In this document: positions 1-10,561 of the stretch, one piece after another | How positions within the stretch are numbered: position 1 is the first letter of the stretch | How the letters are laid out: each line of letters begins with the position of its first letter | DNA from: Riptortus pedestris | Taxonomy: Eukaryota > Arthropoda > Insecta > Hemiptera > Alydidae | Direction of reading: 5' to 3' | Length of the DNA stretch: 64,000 bases | Assembly (NCBI GenBank): GCA_019009955.1 | Contig: CM032230.1 | Coordinates: 16,721,501-16,785,500 of the forward strand | Translations under genes and position numbers: made by a program | The notes under the pieces: generated by a model | The model's input: the letters and a program-made list of their open reading frames with translations, nothing else | What the model was told of the DNA's origin: nothing | Database searches by the model: none

Positions 1-710
1 ATAATGAAGGCGTTAGTTCTAATTACAAATACCGAGTTTTATTCATTTCGGTTGAGTCTCTTGTGTGCCAAATAAAATTGTTGACTCCCGCTATCATTTT
101 TAGCGTATAACGCATTTATACTTCGGTATACGACGAAAGTGTATATGACAAAAGTTAATCTAAATAACAAAATAAACAGCTTTTGATATGTGCATTTTTG
201 CAGAAAACCCAATAGGAAACGAAATACCGCTATTTTTAAATTCAGGCCTCCCTTACAACCCCCACTCCTGCCCGTCCCTAGAAATGTTGGTACGGCTTAT
301 CATAATGAAGGCGTCAGTGCTAATACACATACCGAGTTTTATTTAGTTCGGTTGAGTCTTTTGTGCCAAATAAAATTGTTCACTTCCGCTATAGGTTTTA
401 GTTTATATCTCGTTTATAATTCGGGATACGAAAAAAGTGTATATAACAAATGTTACTCTAAACAACGAAATAAACAACATTTGTCATGTGCATATTTTCC
501 GAAAACCCAATAGAAAACGAAATATCACTATTTTTAATTTCATGCCTACCTTACAACCCCACTCCTGTTCGTCTCAAAGAAATAACTAGTATCCAATGTC
601 CGTCTCCTGGCTCTAAGCTACCTCCTCACCAATTTTCAGCCATATTGGTAAAGCCGTTCTTGAGTTATAAATAGTGTAAATAACACGACTTTCTTTTATA
701 TATATAGATA
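1..710 (+). repeat. Interspersed repeat with a ~300-bp internal tandem duplication
   Basis: Unit 1 (1-300) and unit 2 (301-590) align throughout: ATAATGAAGGCGT, ACCGAGTTTTAT, TCGGTTGAGTCT, AAATAAAATTGTT, then CCCCCACTCCTG. The right end reads AGCCGTTCTTGAGTTATAAA and finishes with TATATATAGAT. Related copies occur at 11369-11880, 17711-18350 and 46722-46930. The left end is cut by the window edge. The short frames over it are not genes. Confidence 0.7.
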
Positions 711-1257
711 TTCCTACAAATACAAACCTATGACACTTTTTCATCCAGTTCACAGACGTATGGGCTTAAAACTTCAGCTACTTTTATTTTTTTAATTACT
801 TCTCACGATTCTTACATGTATGTATTAGTTTATAAAACTAATGATTATAATTGATTTACATAATCTCCTAATGACCTAGGGATCATAATAAGTAATAATA
901 ATGGATAACAGCCACTTATCTTTAGGGCTTCTAGTAAGAATATTCATGTTTATTAATAAGCTTTTTCAAAACATTCTTCTAATCTCTAGAACGAAAAACT
1001 ATTTATTTCTAAATTCAGTTTAATTAGTCTGATTCTACACAGTTTGATCATTTTCGCTTAGATTATGGAATTCATTAAGAAAAGAACTTGAGATTGTTTT
1101 CCAAACAAAATTTCCAACGAAATAAAATAAATAAAAAGAAAGAAAAAGAAAACTTGAAACTATAGATAATTAAATATTTGGATTAATTAATAAAATAAAA
1201 TGAATGAGTAATTCTTAAAAAAAACAACAACATTGCTTTCTTTTTGATTTCTTCTTA
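711..1257. other. AT-rich unassigned sequence
   Basis: No open frame, splice-like exon or recognised repeat. A/T-rich runs only. Confidence 0.4.
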
Positions 1258-1258
1258 C

Positions 1259-1321
<63 letters not shown>

Positions 1322-1401
1322 GATCGCACTTCATTTTCGTCATTTCACGCTGAGAGTGCGACCTCAATAGCTGATTTTCATGAAGAGAAATCTGCTAAAA
1401 T
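1258..1401 (-). repeat. (TA)n and family A palindromic-end module
   Basis: A (TA)~28 tract followed by CTTCATTTTCGTCATTTC, GCGACCTCAATAGCTGATTT and AAATCTGCTAAAA: the palindrome end of family A on the minus strand. Confidence 0.75.
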
Positions 1402-2065
1402 GAACCGTGACATTATAAGAATAGAGAGTTCCGTCATTCCCAATTGAATATTTATGAGAAGAAATTGGTAAAACTGAATGGGAATGCGAATAATAATAAT
1501 AATTTGAGGCGAATAGTGGAGTGTGTTGAGGCTCCATTGATGTTGGCAAAGCAGTCATTCATTCGTTGACTGTAGTATTGTGTAGGTGGGTGTGCCACCC
1601 TTTCGTATTTATGTAAATTCAAGAGGAAACCATCCCCTTACTGTCCGGACCTCTCCCTTTATTCACATACAGACCACTCCCATTCCACACCATCAGCATA
1701 TCATCATTGTGCATAGAATCCATAATCTTTTTAGCAGATTTCCCTCAGGGGAAAACATTAATTTTAAGTAATTTTTTTTAATCAGCTTTAATTTATTTTT
1801 AAACAAAGTGTATTTTTTAATAGATATGATACATTCGGGCAAAGCGTTAAAGTGTTTACTCCTGAAAATAATTATGTTCATGGTTGGTGGTTTAACATAT
1901 CTTGTATCTTGTTTTATGATAATGTGTTATATTGTTTTTGTTAAACAAGTTCATTTTCTGTTTCACAAACAATAATGTCTGGTACATGAACATATGGGAA
2001 AATCAATTATTTTCTACTCCTTAAAAATTGGACGACAGGACTCTCTCAACTTTCTGTTGTATATA
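1402..2065. other. Unassigned AT-rich sequence
   Basis: No supportable gene. Short frames here lack domains. Nothing recognised between the family A module and the TIR element at 2066. Confidence 0.35.
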
Positions 2066-3397
2066 TTACTGTAAAACTCAGAGAGTGGTAAATCCTAAGA
2101 TTTACCAGAAGCGTTGGTAAATGTCCGATTTTATCTTTCAAATCGGACTTTAGCCAGTAAATCTTAGGATTTCCCAAGAGGCTCGGCAAAATCTAGAATT
2201 ATCTCAATCAGGATGCGTCTTTCGGACTTTTACCAACAGATTTTGGTAAATCCTAACATTTCCCAGCGTCTGCCGGTAAAAGTTGGAATAAAGGTTATTT
2301 GAAATGAAAATTTTAGAATAAGTTTTATTATTATTTGTTACAGCATGGGAGAGAATTGTGGCACTTTGAGTTGCACTTCATATTAGCTAACATGCACAAC
2401 ACATTTCTTATTTGAACATTTTTTTAAGCAGTTGCATTTTTTGAAACCGTGGCCACCAGCCTATGACTGTTGACGAACTGCGGTGCGAAGACTTATCTCT
2501 TCGTCGGACACTTCATCAGGAGACATGAAATTCTCGGTGCAAATTATAGACTGATTATGATAATGTATTCAATTTTCCTGAAGATATTCCGAGTTGGTAG
2601 AAACCATCGTCTTGTTGACGATCACTGCAATCATGCTTTTGGGGTCGATTTTAGATAGTCGACATCAAGAATTTTGATCCTCACGTTCTAGCCATCTTCG
2701 GGATCTGGGAATTTTCTTTTCGACGTATTTTTCCATTTTCTTGGCCTGTGATTCAAGACCTTCCCTTGCTGCTTGGGGAATTTCTTTAAATTTAGAGCAC
2801 ATCTTCTGTTCGGTGGCATATAACTTATTATTGGCACTGTCTTGCTGAAGTTTGCCGCCACCAGAATGTTTTGCTTCCAACGTTTTTGTCATATCTTCCT
2901 CATGAGCCAACGTTTGAACCTCATCTTGTTGGGAAGTAGATGGAAAAGATAGAGTAGTATCATCAAGAATTTGCTCAAGCTGTTCGACAGACGCGAGATT
3001 GGTTGTCATATCACGAGGGAGTTTCGAGGTAGCCAAACCCATTTTCAGGAGGACTCTAAACATGGCTTCATAGGGAGAGCGTTTGATTCCTTCGTGGTAG
3101 GTTCTGTTTTTCATGGCCTCAATAAACCTAATCTCCTCAGACCACTTTGAAGTATCATTGATTTCCATCCACTCCGCTTTACTGGACATTTACCAATAAG
3201 CCTTGGCAAATCTGCACATTTATTTAATGTTTTTCGGACATTTACCAAGCCAAACGGTAAATCCGGGGATTGGCCAACTGTCAAGCGGTAAAAGCTCGAA
3301 TTTCATCTAGATTTCGGACTTTAACCAGCGCTCTTCGTAAATCCTAGGATTTACCGGTAAGTCCTGCCATTTACCACACTTCGGGGTTTTACAGTAA
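2066..3397 (-). mobile_element. Decayed TIR element with iterated TTTACC palindromes, KRBA2/Ginger-like
   Basis: Left end TTACTGTAAAACTC and right end, read on the other strand, TTACTGTAAAACCC form terminal inverted repeats that continue as GTGGTAAAT...GATTTAC. Both subterminal regions (2066-2290 and 3190-3397) are full of short palindromes built from GGTAAATCC and GGATTTACC, several copies each side. Such iterated sites are typical of transposase or integrase binding regions. The interior holds the C-terminal part of an integrase-like protein on the minus strand, with the catalytic core missing, so this copy is non-autonomous. Flanks are TATATA on both sides. Confidence 0.7.
2340..3189 (-). 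pseudogene. Integrase-like (KRBA2/Ginger type) C-terminal fragment, frameshifted
   Basis: Open frame 2665-3189 contains KWSEEIRFIEAMKNRTYHEG and IKRSPYEAMFRVLL, the post-DDE segment characteristic of KRBA2-like integrase proteins, then a low-complexity linker. Beyond the stop at 2665 other minus frames continue the family's tail. DDGFYQLG and, after another break, CTENFMSPDEVSDEEISLR follow, then GHGFKKCNCLKKCSNKKC. After a one-base insertion near 2405 comes ANMKCNSKCHNSLPCCNK and a stop. The Cys cluster and SKCHNS are hallmarks of the C terminus of this family. At least three frame disruptions and absence of the catalytic core make it a pseudogene. Confidence 0.72.
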
Positions 3398-3950
3398 CAT
3401 ATATAAACCTTGTTCGTCCCTTTTGCAATTTAAATATGATTTTTGAAGTCACCAATGCATAACACCATACGATAACCGACTATGGAAATATCCATAGAAT
3501 ATTAATAGTAGAGTTTCCATTGGAAGATGTTTTAAAAAACACATTTTAATAAGAAGCGAAGACGCTAAGCAAAGAGAATCTATTGTGAGATATGAGTAGC
3601 GTGGCATAGCAGCACGTGGATAATCTGCTCAGATTCCCCGGCCCTTGCGTGACAGGCTGTATAATATATCAAGAACTACCTCTTTGGATTGATACACGCA
3701 TGCACTAGCTCCAATCTCTGTGGCTCTTCTGACAGGTGTCCGCCCTCCATCAGGTTCAGCCTATATGCACCTGCTGAGGCAGCCCTTTCTCTACCTCCAT
3801 CTCGCTTTATTGCAGAAGTATTATTTACTCTCTCGATCTATCGGCTCTGAGTATTCATTCTCATTTTAATTAATAATATCATTTTCCTAATTTAAAAAAA
3901 ATGGAATTATTGTCTGTTTTGTTCGGTTTGGACGGAAAATGCTGGGCACT
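3398..3950. other. Unassigned sequence with a higher-GC segment
   Basis: 3590-3830 is richer in G+C and on the minus strand has a short open stretch (AGAYRLNLMEGGHLSEEP) ending in a stop. It looks like old repeat-derived sequence; I do not recognise it. Confidence 0.3.
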
Positions 3951-3954
3951 TCTA

Positions 3955-4245
3955 CAAAAAGTCCGTCAGGGGCTGCGTTAAGGAAGCAAATTTCTTGGAA
4001 TTGCAAGTAAAATAAGTTTAAGTGAAGTGCGACCGAACATTTTGTTTATTCAATTTAACAGAGGTACAAAGAAGTGAGGTGGTGTCCACAGGAGATTTCT
4101 GACTCTATACTGTAGAAAATCCATTGGAATGGTAGAAGCAAATTTAAGGGAAATCAGCTATAGAGGTTGTACTTATGTCGCCATTTTGGAAATATTTCCT
4201 CAATTTTCTAGGAGATGATGAAAATAAGGTCCGTTCAGAATTATA
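3955..4245 (+). repeat. Family A fragments (both end signatures)
   Basis: AAAAGTCCGTCAGGGGCTGC at 3957 is a decayed open-end signature. AAATCAGCTATAGAGGTTGT through GGTCCGTTCAGAATT (about 4150-4242) is the palindrome-end module on the + strand. Confidence 0.65.
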
Positions 4246-4489
4246 AACACACATACACACAGTAGATTTATACAAAAACCATTTATTATTTAAGAGTGTT
4301 TTTTGAGCCATAAGGCCAGACAATAATTGTTTCGCTCAATTGGTTTAAAACGGACGTGCTAAAACGTTTTTTAGCCAATTATAGCTATAAAGACGAATAT
4401 ATTATAATATAAGGATTTGTTTTTAAATGGAGTTAAGAGAAAGAGATGGTTCCTTGAGAAAGAGTGGTGACATTCGAAACGCGCCGGGG

Positions 4490-4570
4490 ATGAAAAAGTC
4501 CGTCACGCAGGGGCTGCGTAAACTAAGTAGATTTCCCACGTGAAACTTTACAATAGAGAAATCCGCCTAA
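4490..4570 (-). repeat. Family A CCGTCACGCAGG end
   Basis: GTCCGTCACGCAGGGGCTGC then GTAAACTAAGTAGATTTCCC. One terminus of family A. Confidence 0.75.
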
Positions 4571-4667
4571 TAACAGCTGTAGTAGGAAGGGATCTTTAAA
4601 CCTATTCACGAGGGACGAATAGTTCTGGAATCGGCCACCAGAGCCCCCCTGGCTACATATATTCGCC

Positions 4668-4742
4668 CTGAATACATTATATTCGCGTAATCAGTTTATA
4701 ATTTGCACCGAGAATTTCATGTCTCCTGACGAAGTGTCCGAT
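4668..4742 (+). pseudogene. Second fragment of the KRBA2/Ginger-like tail
   Basis: Reads LNTLYSRNQFIICTENF then MSPDEVSD in one + frame, the same protein segment as the broken copy at about 2503-2560 on the other strand but in a better-preserved frame (no stop where the other copy has one). It ends abruptly at GTCCGATC, where family A sequence begins. The longer open frame there (to 4943) is therefore a chimera. Confidence 0.7.
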
Positions 4743-4841
4743 CTTTCTTTTTACGTAAAACGCTTAAATATGAAGTTTGGTAACGATCAAACAAAAATTG
4801 CGACCGCTAGAGCGTTAACAGACAAGTATATATATATATAT
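4741..4841 (-). repeat. Family A middle module, left half of copy split by the DUF7869 transposon
   Basis: TTTACGTAAAACGCTTAAAT, GTTTGGTAACGATCAAAC, GACCGCTAGAGCGTTAACAG then (TA)n. Continues after the transposon at 6551. Confidence 0.8.
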
Positions 4842-6550
4842 CGTCGCGGTGAAATCAAACCGGCATATCTGCAAAATGCAAATTTGTCACCAGAGCACTT
4901 TAACGTTTTCGCATGTGATATTTTCCACTTAACGTCCGTTTGATTCACCTCAATGCCACCTTATGCACGAAGAACATTTAGACGAATACTGCTTATTGAC
5001 GTAGTAGTTGGAAATAAGTTGCCGTCGTCTTTAATTACTTTAAACATTCGAATGTCCAAGATGGGTAAAATTACTTGGGAGTCCTTAAGAGCTTTTATGT
5101 CAAAAATGTCCTCATGACTCAACTCATGAACCTGGTAAGGCTTGCCACTTTTCTTTGCCGTTTTCATGGCCATGGCGTATTGGGAAGGTAAGTATATTGG
5201 TCCACTTCGGAGTGCTCTTTTAACTTCTCTTTCAATGGTTGAGTGAGCCAAATCCCCCTCGTTTTGGGTGTGGCTCTTTACTAAAAATTTGTGTGTGATA
5301 GATTTTATGTTTTTTAATTTTGTAACAGCATATTTGTACATTGCCATCATAAAGTTATTTTTTTGTTGTCCACAACAATTATCGCTGTAAAACACAACAT
5401 CTATTGGACAGTCAGCTTTGTCATTTAAATGTTGCAGATATTTCAGCACACAGCTCCCAATCTCAATCTCGCCTATTCTTCCTTGTGTCTCATCCCAAGT
5501 GTAACAGTTTACCGTTTTGTCACCCTTCAGTTCAGCAATTGTTAAATAGTAAACGGCTAGCTTTGAAATGTAGTAGTAGGAAGACGCCTCCCCCTGCGGA
5601 CAGGACAGCACTGCCTGAAGGTCGTATACTACTACGATGGTTGAATCTGTGGTTTTCTTGTCATTCTCCTTTTCCAGTCTGGACAAGTCCTTTTCTAGAA
5701 CATGATTCTCATATTCTGTTGTATTTTGTTTCGTGTTTTGGTATATGAGACAAACATCACACTGACCTTTATTCGGTGTGAAAAACGAAAGGTTGTATGA
5801 CTTGAAAATAGCTCTGTACTTGCAGTAGCTGATGCCTGCAAGGTTTGACTCCTTTCTTTCTTTTAGATAATCTCTGTGTAGTTCGGCGATAGATTTTCCA
5901 CCATGGATATACTCCCGAGAACTTTGTGATCTGCAGTAATGACTAGGAATTCTGGGAACTTTTTCTATGTGATCCTTTGCGCTCTTCACGAGTTCTTTAT
6001 CCAACTTGTTACCCTTTCCATGCTTGCCTCTCATTTCCAAGCTTAGCACACCTGTGCTTTTGTCTGTTTTTTCAAAGGTTGTACGAATAGCTCTGTACGA
6101 TAGGTCAAAAGGTAATAAGGCTTTATTCGCCGGGTGAAAAGTTACCCGGAAACCAACGTTTTGGCAAATATGCCGGTTTGTTTTAGTTGAGCCTGTTAGA
6201 AACGCATTAATGTTGAGTGCAAACCGGATTATCTGCCAATAAGTCATATCTGGGTAATAATAAAAATGTACTATTGTGAGATAATTCAGTTTTACTTACA
6301 TGATGGACGTCTTTCCTCCTTGAAGGTTTTGAAGCGACTGGCGTATTGCGCAATAGATCTGTCTTCTGATAAACAAAATGGCTATTTCCACGTAAATGCA
6401 TACCGGTCCAACACCATCTGACGGATTTTTATTGAACTATACACTATGCCGGTTCGACATAAAAATAGACAGGAAAAAAAGACATTTTTTGACACCAACA
6501 ACTCAAAAACTCAATTTTTGCAGATATGCCGGTTTGATTTGACAGCGACG
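4842..6550 (-). mobile_element. TIR DNA transposon with DUF7869-type gene, 1.7 kb
   Basis: The ends are matching inverted repeats. The left end reads CGTCGCGGTG and then AAATCAAACCGGCATATCTG. The right end, read from the other strand, gives CGTCGCTGTC followed by the same continuation through GCAAAA (left 4842-4876, right 6516-6550). Thus ~35 bp, with only 2 mismatches near the tip. Both flanks are TATATATA, so the target duplication is hidden in the microsatellite. The element sits inside the (TA)n of a minus-strand family A copy: the two halves of that copy resume on either side (4741-4841 and 6551-6735). It carries one gene on the minus strand filling most of its length. Confidence 0.88.
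4961..6401 (-). CDS. DUF7869-type transposase-like protein (two exons)
   Basis: Main exon 4961-6232 is open for over 420 codons. A short first exon (6300-6401, starting MHLRGNSHFVYQK) joins through a 67-bp intron (6233-6299) with a perfect gtaagt donor and ttggcag acceptor, in frame. Without splicing, translation could start at an ATG inside the intron (6247), so the upstream exon is an inference from splice signals. Landmarks, in order: EMRGKHGKGNK, IEKVPRIPSHYCR, a KYRAIFKSYNLSF segment, a zinc-like CDVC pair, then an RNase H-like core with VVVYDLQAVLSC, VVFYSDNCCGQQKNN and EGDLAHSTIEREVK. These are hallmarks, as I recall, of a protein family expanded in hemipterans and other arthropods. 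The D...D...E pattern suggests a DDE transposase. No internal stops: recently active or domesticated. Confidence 0.8.
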
Positions 6551-6615
<65 letters not shown>

Positions 6616-6735
6616 GAATGGACCTCATTTTCGTCATCTCCTGGGTAGGATCGATGGACATTTGAGGAAATTTTTCAAAACTCGCGTCATGAGTACGACC
6701 TCAATAGCTGATTTCCCTTAAGGAAAATCTGCTAA
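6551..6735 (-). repeat. Family A, right half of the split copy
   Basis: Interrupted (TA)n, then GGACCTCATTTTCGTCATCT, TAGGATCGATGGACATTTGA and GATTTCCCTTAAGGAAAATC, i.e. the palindrome end. Another (TA)n tract lies at 6792-6843. Confidence 0.82.
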
Positions 6736-6789
6736 TAAATGACTATATGAAGAAATTGTTATTTTTCTGACCTTATGGCTCAAAAAATG

Positions 6790-6848
<59 letters not shown>

Positions 6849-7484
6849 CACTGGTGTGATAGATAGATCATTGAGTTGAGGAAAGGAAGTAGCTGGTGTA
6901 CAATAAGTCTATGCCTGCATTCAGTATTATCCCCGAGCAGAGGAAGTAGTCATTATATCTGTATTGGTATAGGTACAACGGACAGCAGCCCTACCCTATC
7001 TGGGAGTGGTTATAGCTATTTCCCAGCATCGACCAACAACAGCAGCCTTTGAAGCTGAATTCGTTTGAATGTGTGTGAGCAAAACACTGGGCTCTTGCAC
7101 AGAAATGTTTATTTCGTAAGCGCTTTCGTTTTAGGAGTTAGGAGGAAGGGTAAGAAGCGGATAAGTTGGCTGGAAGTAACCCACAGTTATAGGTGGCATA
7201 GTAGAGAAAATTCACACTTGAAAGTAGAAATAGGGAGGGGTTATAGTTTAAAGGAAGGACCCAAATTGGGTGAAGTTTAATATTGACTGGTATCCAAAAG
7301 AATGACACAGATAAGAGGGCGGCCATTACTAAGATGGGAGAATGAGACGTGATGGACCAACGGAGGGGGGGGGGGGGGCAACTTGCCAGCGATTAGGGCT
7401 TCAGAGAAAAGAGTGGAAAATACTAAGTGAAGCTCAATATAAAGTAAAATTTACGTAAATAATTCGGACAAGTGGGAGGGGGGG

Positions 7485-8142
7485 GGGAGTTGAGAGGGAG
7501 GTAATTTCGAAAATTCTCTGTTATGATCCGTCGGATCGAAAAAGTTTATAGAACAAATCTTATTGTAAAAATATTCTATAAATGTTATTCCCAATTAGCC
7601 TTAGTTGCAAAAAGTGGACGTTAATAAATAATAAAAAATAAATATTATTATATCAATTTTTTTACTATCTTGGTTATTAACCGAGATATTTTCATTTTTT
7701 TTAGTTTTCGGCCATCAGTAACCCCCCACTCCTACACTTGTTCGTTAACGGTTGAAATCTAACTGCGGTGAGGGGGGGGGTTTTTAGCAGAGGAATTTCG
7801 AAAATTCTTAATATCTCCGTTATTGTGCGTCGGATCGAAAAATTGTATAGAACCCATCTTATTGCAAATGTATTGTTCAGTAAATGTCGCCATGTACATT
7901 TGTTCACTATCTTGATTATTAACCGAGATATTTGCATTTTTTAGTTTTCGGCTTTCAGTAAACCCCCACTCCTGCTCCATCTCATAATAACAATATGATT
8001 TTATGTTATAATGCATTTTATTTGAAGCCTAAATACCAAATATTGTTCTCATTGGACTTTTACGTTTTGAGATAAATTCAAAATTGTGACGCACGTGGGA
8101 AATTTGCTTAGTTAACGCAGCCCCTGCGTGATGGACTTTTTA
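7485..8142 (+). repeat. Family A copy with internal duplication and SINE tail insertion
   Basis: Two overlapping rounds of the module AAAATT...CGGATCGAAAAA...ATTAACCGAGATATTT...AACCCCCACTCCT, ending with ACGCAGCCCCTGCGTGATGG at about 8120-8140. Between the two rounds is a SINE 3' tail (7590-7650). G runs mark the usual poly-G spot of the family. Confidence 0.75.
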
Positions 8143-8974
8143 TAGGTAGGCTAGTTGTGGTTAGAATTATTGGAGAGCCATCTCTCCGTAACCCGTAGAA
8201 TGCACAACTTGAGTAATGGTGGGAATTGCAGTCTACAAGTGTAATGTACCTGCAGCCTTGTCCTACTGACATTAGTCAAGGTGGATCCTCTGCACTTAAT
8301 GTTCTGCTCAAAGTGCACCTTCCGTTAGGATGTAGGTTAGGGAGTGACAGTAGTGTGCGTAGCCAGGTGGCGGGCTTACCTTAAAAGTAAACCTTCTAAC
8401 TGTTTCCAAGACCGGTTCCAAAGAGGTCTCGTCTTTTTACTAATGTAGTCAGTATGAGGTCTCCGCTACCAACATCTCCGGTGGGAACAAAAATAAGCAA
8501 CTTCCAACAACCATTATCTACCGTTTCAAGCATTTATTGTGTGCCCTTCAGGATGAAAGAGTTTCCTCCGACAATATGATTAAATAGTTTCCCTTACGGC
8601 CCTTTAAGTACCTGGGCCGCTCCACAGAACTTAAACTAATCTTTTAGTCAACAGTTTTTCCTCTTCCAAATCATCCACCATACTTTCATAGGCCCCTATC
8701 GTGGTGGGGGAGGAACAGAAATTCAAGCTTCTATGTACCATGTATAAAATATGTCTACTCGACGCATAATAATGGGGATATTTAAAATTTGACCTCAATG
8801 CAATGTGAACTTTTACAAGAAATAAGGATCAATAAAAAGGCCTTGTCCTTTACTAATTTTTAATATTATGCAGAGTGCACTTTCGTAGTCAACGCTCCAT
8901 CGTCAGTGCCTGCTGATTATAGCTGTATAGTCTGGACCACGACCGCCGGGCGACCCAGGGGGAGGGAGTATCAT
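8143..8974. other. Unassigned sequence, moderately GC-rich at 8160-8500
   Basis: No domain found in any frame. A short open + stretch near 8450 (SMRSPLPTSPVGT) has no features I can assign. Probably old repeat DNA. Confidence 0.3.
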
Positions 8975-9500
8975 AATAACATTTTTAGAACATTTTTACA
9001 ATAAGATTTGTTCTATTCGCTTTTTCGATCCGACGCATAACAACAGAGAAATTTAGAAATTGCTCCCTCTAAACACTTCCCCTCCCACTTGCCACTGCAT
9101 TGTAAACAAACAAGCCAACCAACCTTGCACAGCTGAATAGATAGATAGAAATGCTCTAGGCCGGAAAGAAAAACAATTAATGAAATATATCTAAGTATAA
9201 AATAATGAAAAATATTTACTATAGCTTGTACTGAAATTTATAAAGAATCAAATCGGTTAATGGGTGAAATCAGACAGCAGTAAAAGGGGTGAGGTTACAG
9301 AAAACTTTTATTTCCGGTATTATGCGTCGGATAGAAAAATTTGATACGAGTTATAGATATAAGTATGGGTTTCTACACTTATCCCAGCGACCACATTTCT
9401 GTCGTCTATTAAGTGGGGTCGGTGGTAAATGGATTTCTAAGTTCAACCTCGATAGCTAATTTCACTTTTGGGGAAATCTGCTAAAATACTTAATAACTGC
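8975..9500 (-). repeat. Family A fragment(s), minus strand
   Basis: CTTTTTCGATCCGACGCATA, CCCTCTAAACACTTCCCC, then GTAAACAAACAAGCCAACC and CGGAAAGAAAAACAATTAA (the longer family A variant). A palindrome-end module closes at about 9491 (GGGGAAATCTGCTAAAA). Confidence 0.65.
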
Positions 9501-10560
9501 TTGTTAGACATAATTAATGATTAGTGCTGGATAGTTGGTTCTTGTGTATATATGAATGGCAACAGTATTTGATATATATAATTCAAGAGCCCTCTGCCCT
9601 CAGCTGATCTTGCTAATAATCAGCTGTTTCTATCCAATACCGGAAGATATGGCGGGAACGTTGCTCCAATATTCATAATGCCTGTTCTAGTTCCGTCACA
9701 CCTCCTTACTCCATTGGCCACGGCTCAAACTACCAATATTTTTTTAAGAAAAAGGAACAGACCCTTACAGAATGCAAAATAATGATCCTTCGGAGTTTTC
9801 TTCTTTAGATTTCTGCTTACGAAATACCTTTTCCTGGTTACCGAAATGGTTGATGTTTTATTTCTGCACAAATACAGGCATGATGGCTATTCTCCGGAAA
9901 CAATTATCAACACTTCTCTATTCTAAATATGGTTTCCTTAAATAATATTATTTAATATTCATATTACTGGCTGATTTGTGAGATCTGCTTCTCGATGGAC
10001 ATTTCAAACAAAAAGGAATAATTTTAGTGGACGAAGATCCACCTTTGCCTAAATTACCCGCTCTATTCCAATTAATAATTCTACAATGTTTAATAGTAAA
10101 GAACTTACTGATGAGAAAAACTTTGCAGCAATAATAAATCTCGAAATTAATTTAGTCAAGTTTGTCTGTATTAAATGAATTGAATATATGTACTCGTAAT
10201 AGCAGGTAGGATAGAGATAAATTTAAATATATTTTATGGTTAAGGGAAAATAACAAATTACTTCCTGAATATGAATTTTTTTAACTATCAGTTTCTCTGA
10301 TTCACTACATAACTATAAAAAATATATTCCAATAACTTGTTCACGTGTACAAGACACATAAAATAATTAATAAAGTGAATTAAAACATATAAAATCAGTA
10401 AAAAATAATTTCTTTTATTATTATTATTATTACAGTTTAACTGATAATAAATTTAAACTTTTATTTGTTTCCTAGTTAATTCTTTATATGGTACATCATA
10501 AAGAACTATGGATATTTAATTCAATTAGTTATCGGACTAGAGGGAGTGGGGTATTTTAGA
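9501..10560. other. AT-rich unassigned sequence
   Basis: No gene or repeat recognised apart from short A/T runs and a (TTA)n at about 10415-10430. Confidence 0.35.
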
Positions 10561-10561
10561 A

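Noticed and set aside
4719..4943. 74-codon + frame starting MSPDEVSD
   Set aside because: Chimera of an integrase-tail fragment, family A repeat and the left TIR of the DUF7869 transposon; not a gene.
5404..5748. 114-codon + frame
   Set aside because: Antisense shadow of the DUF7869-type gene.
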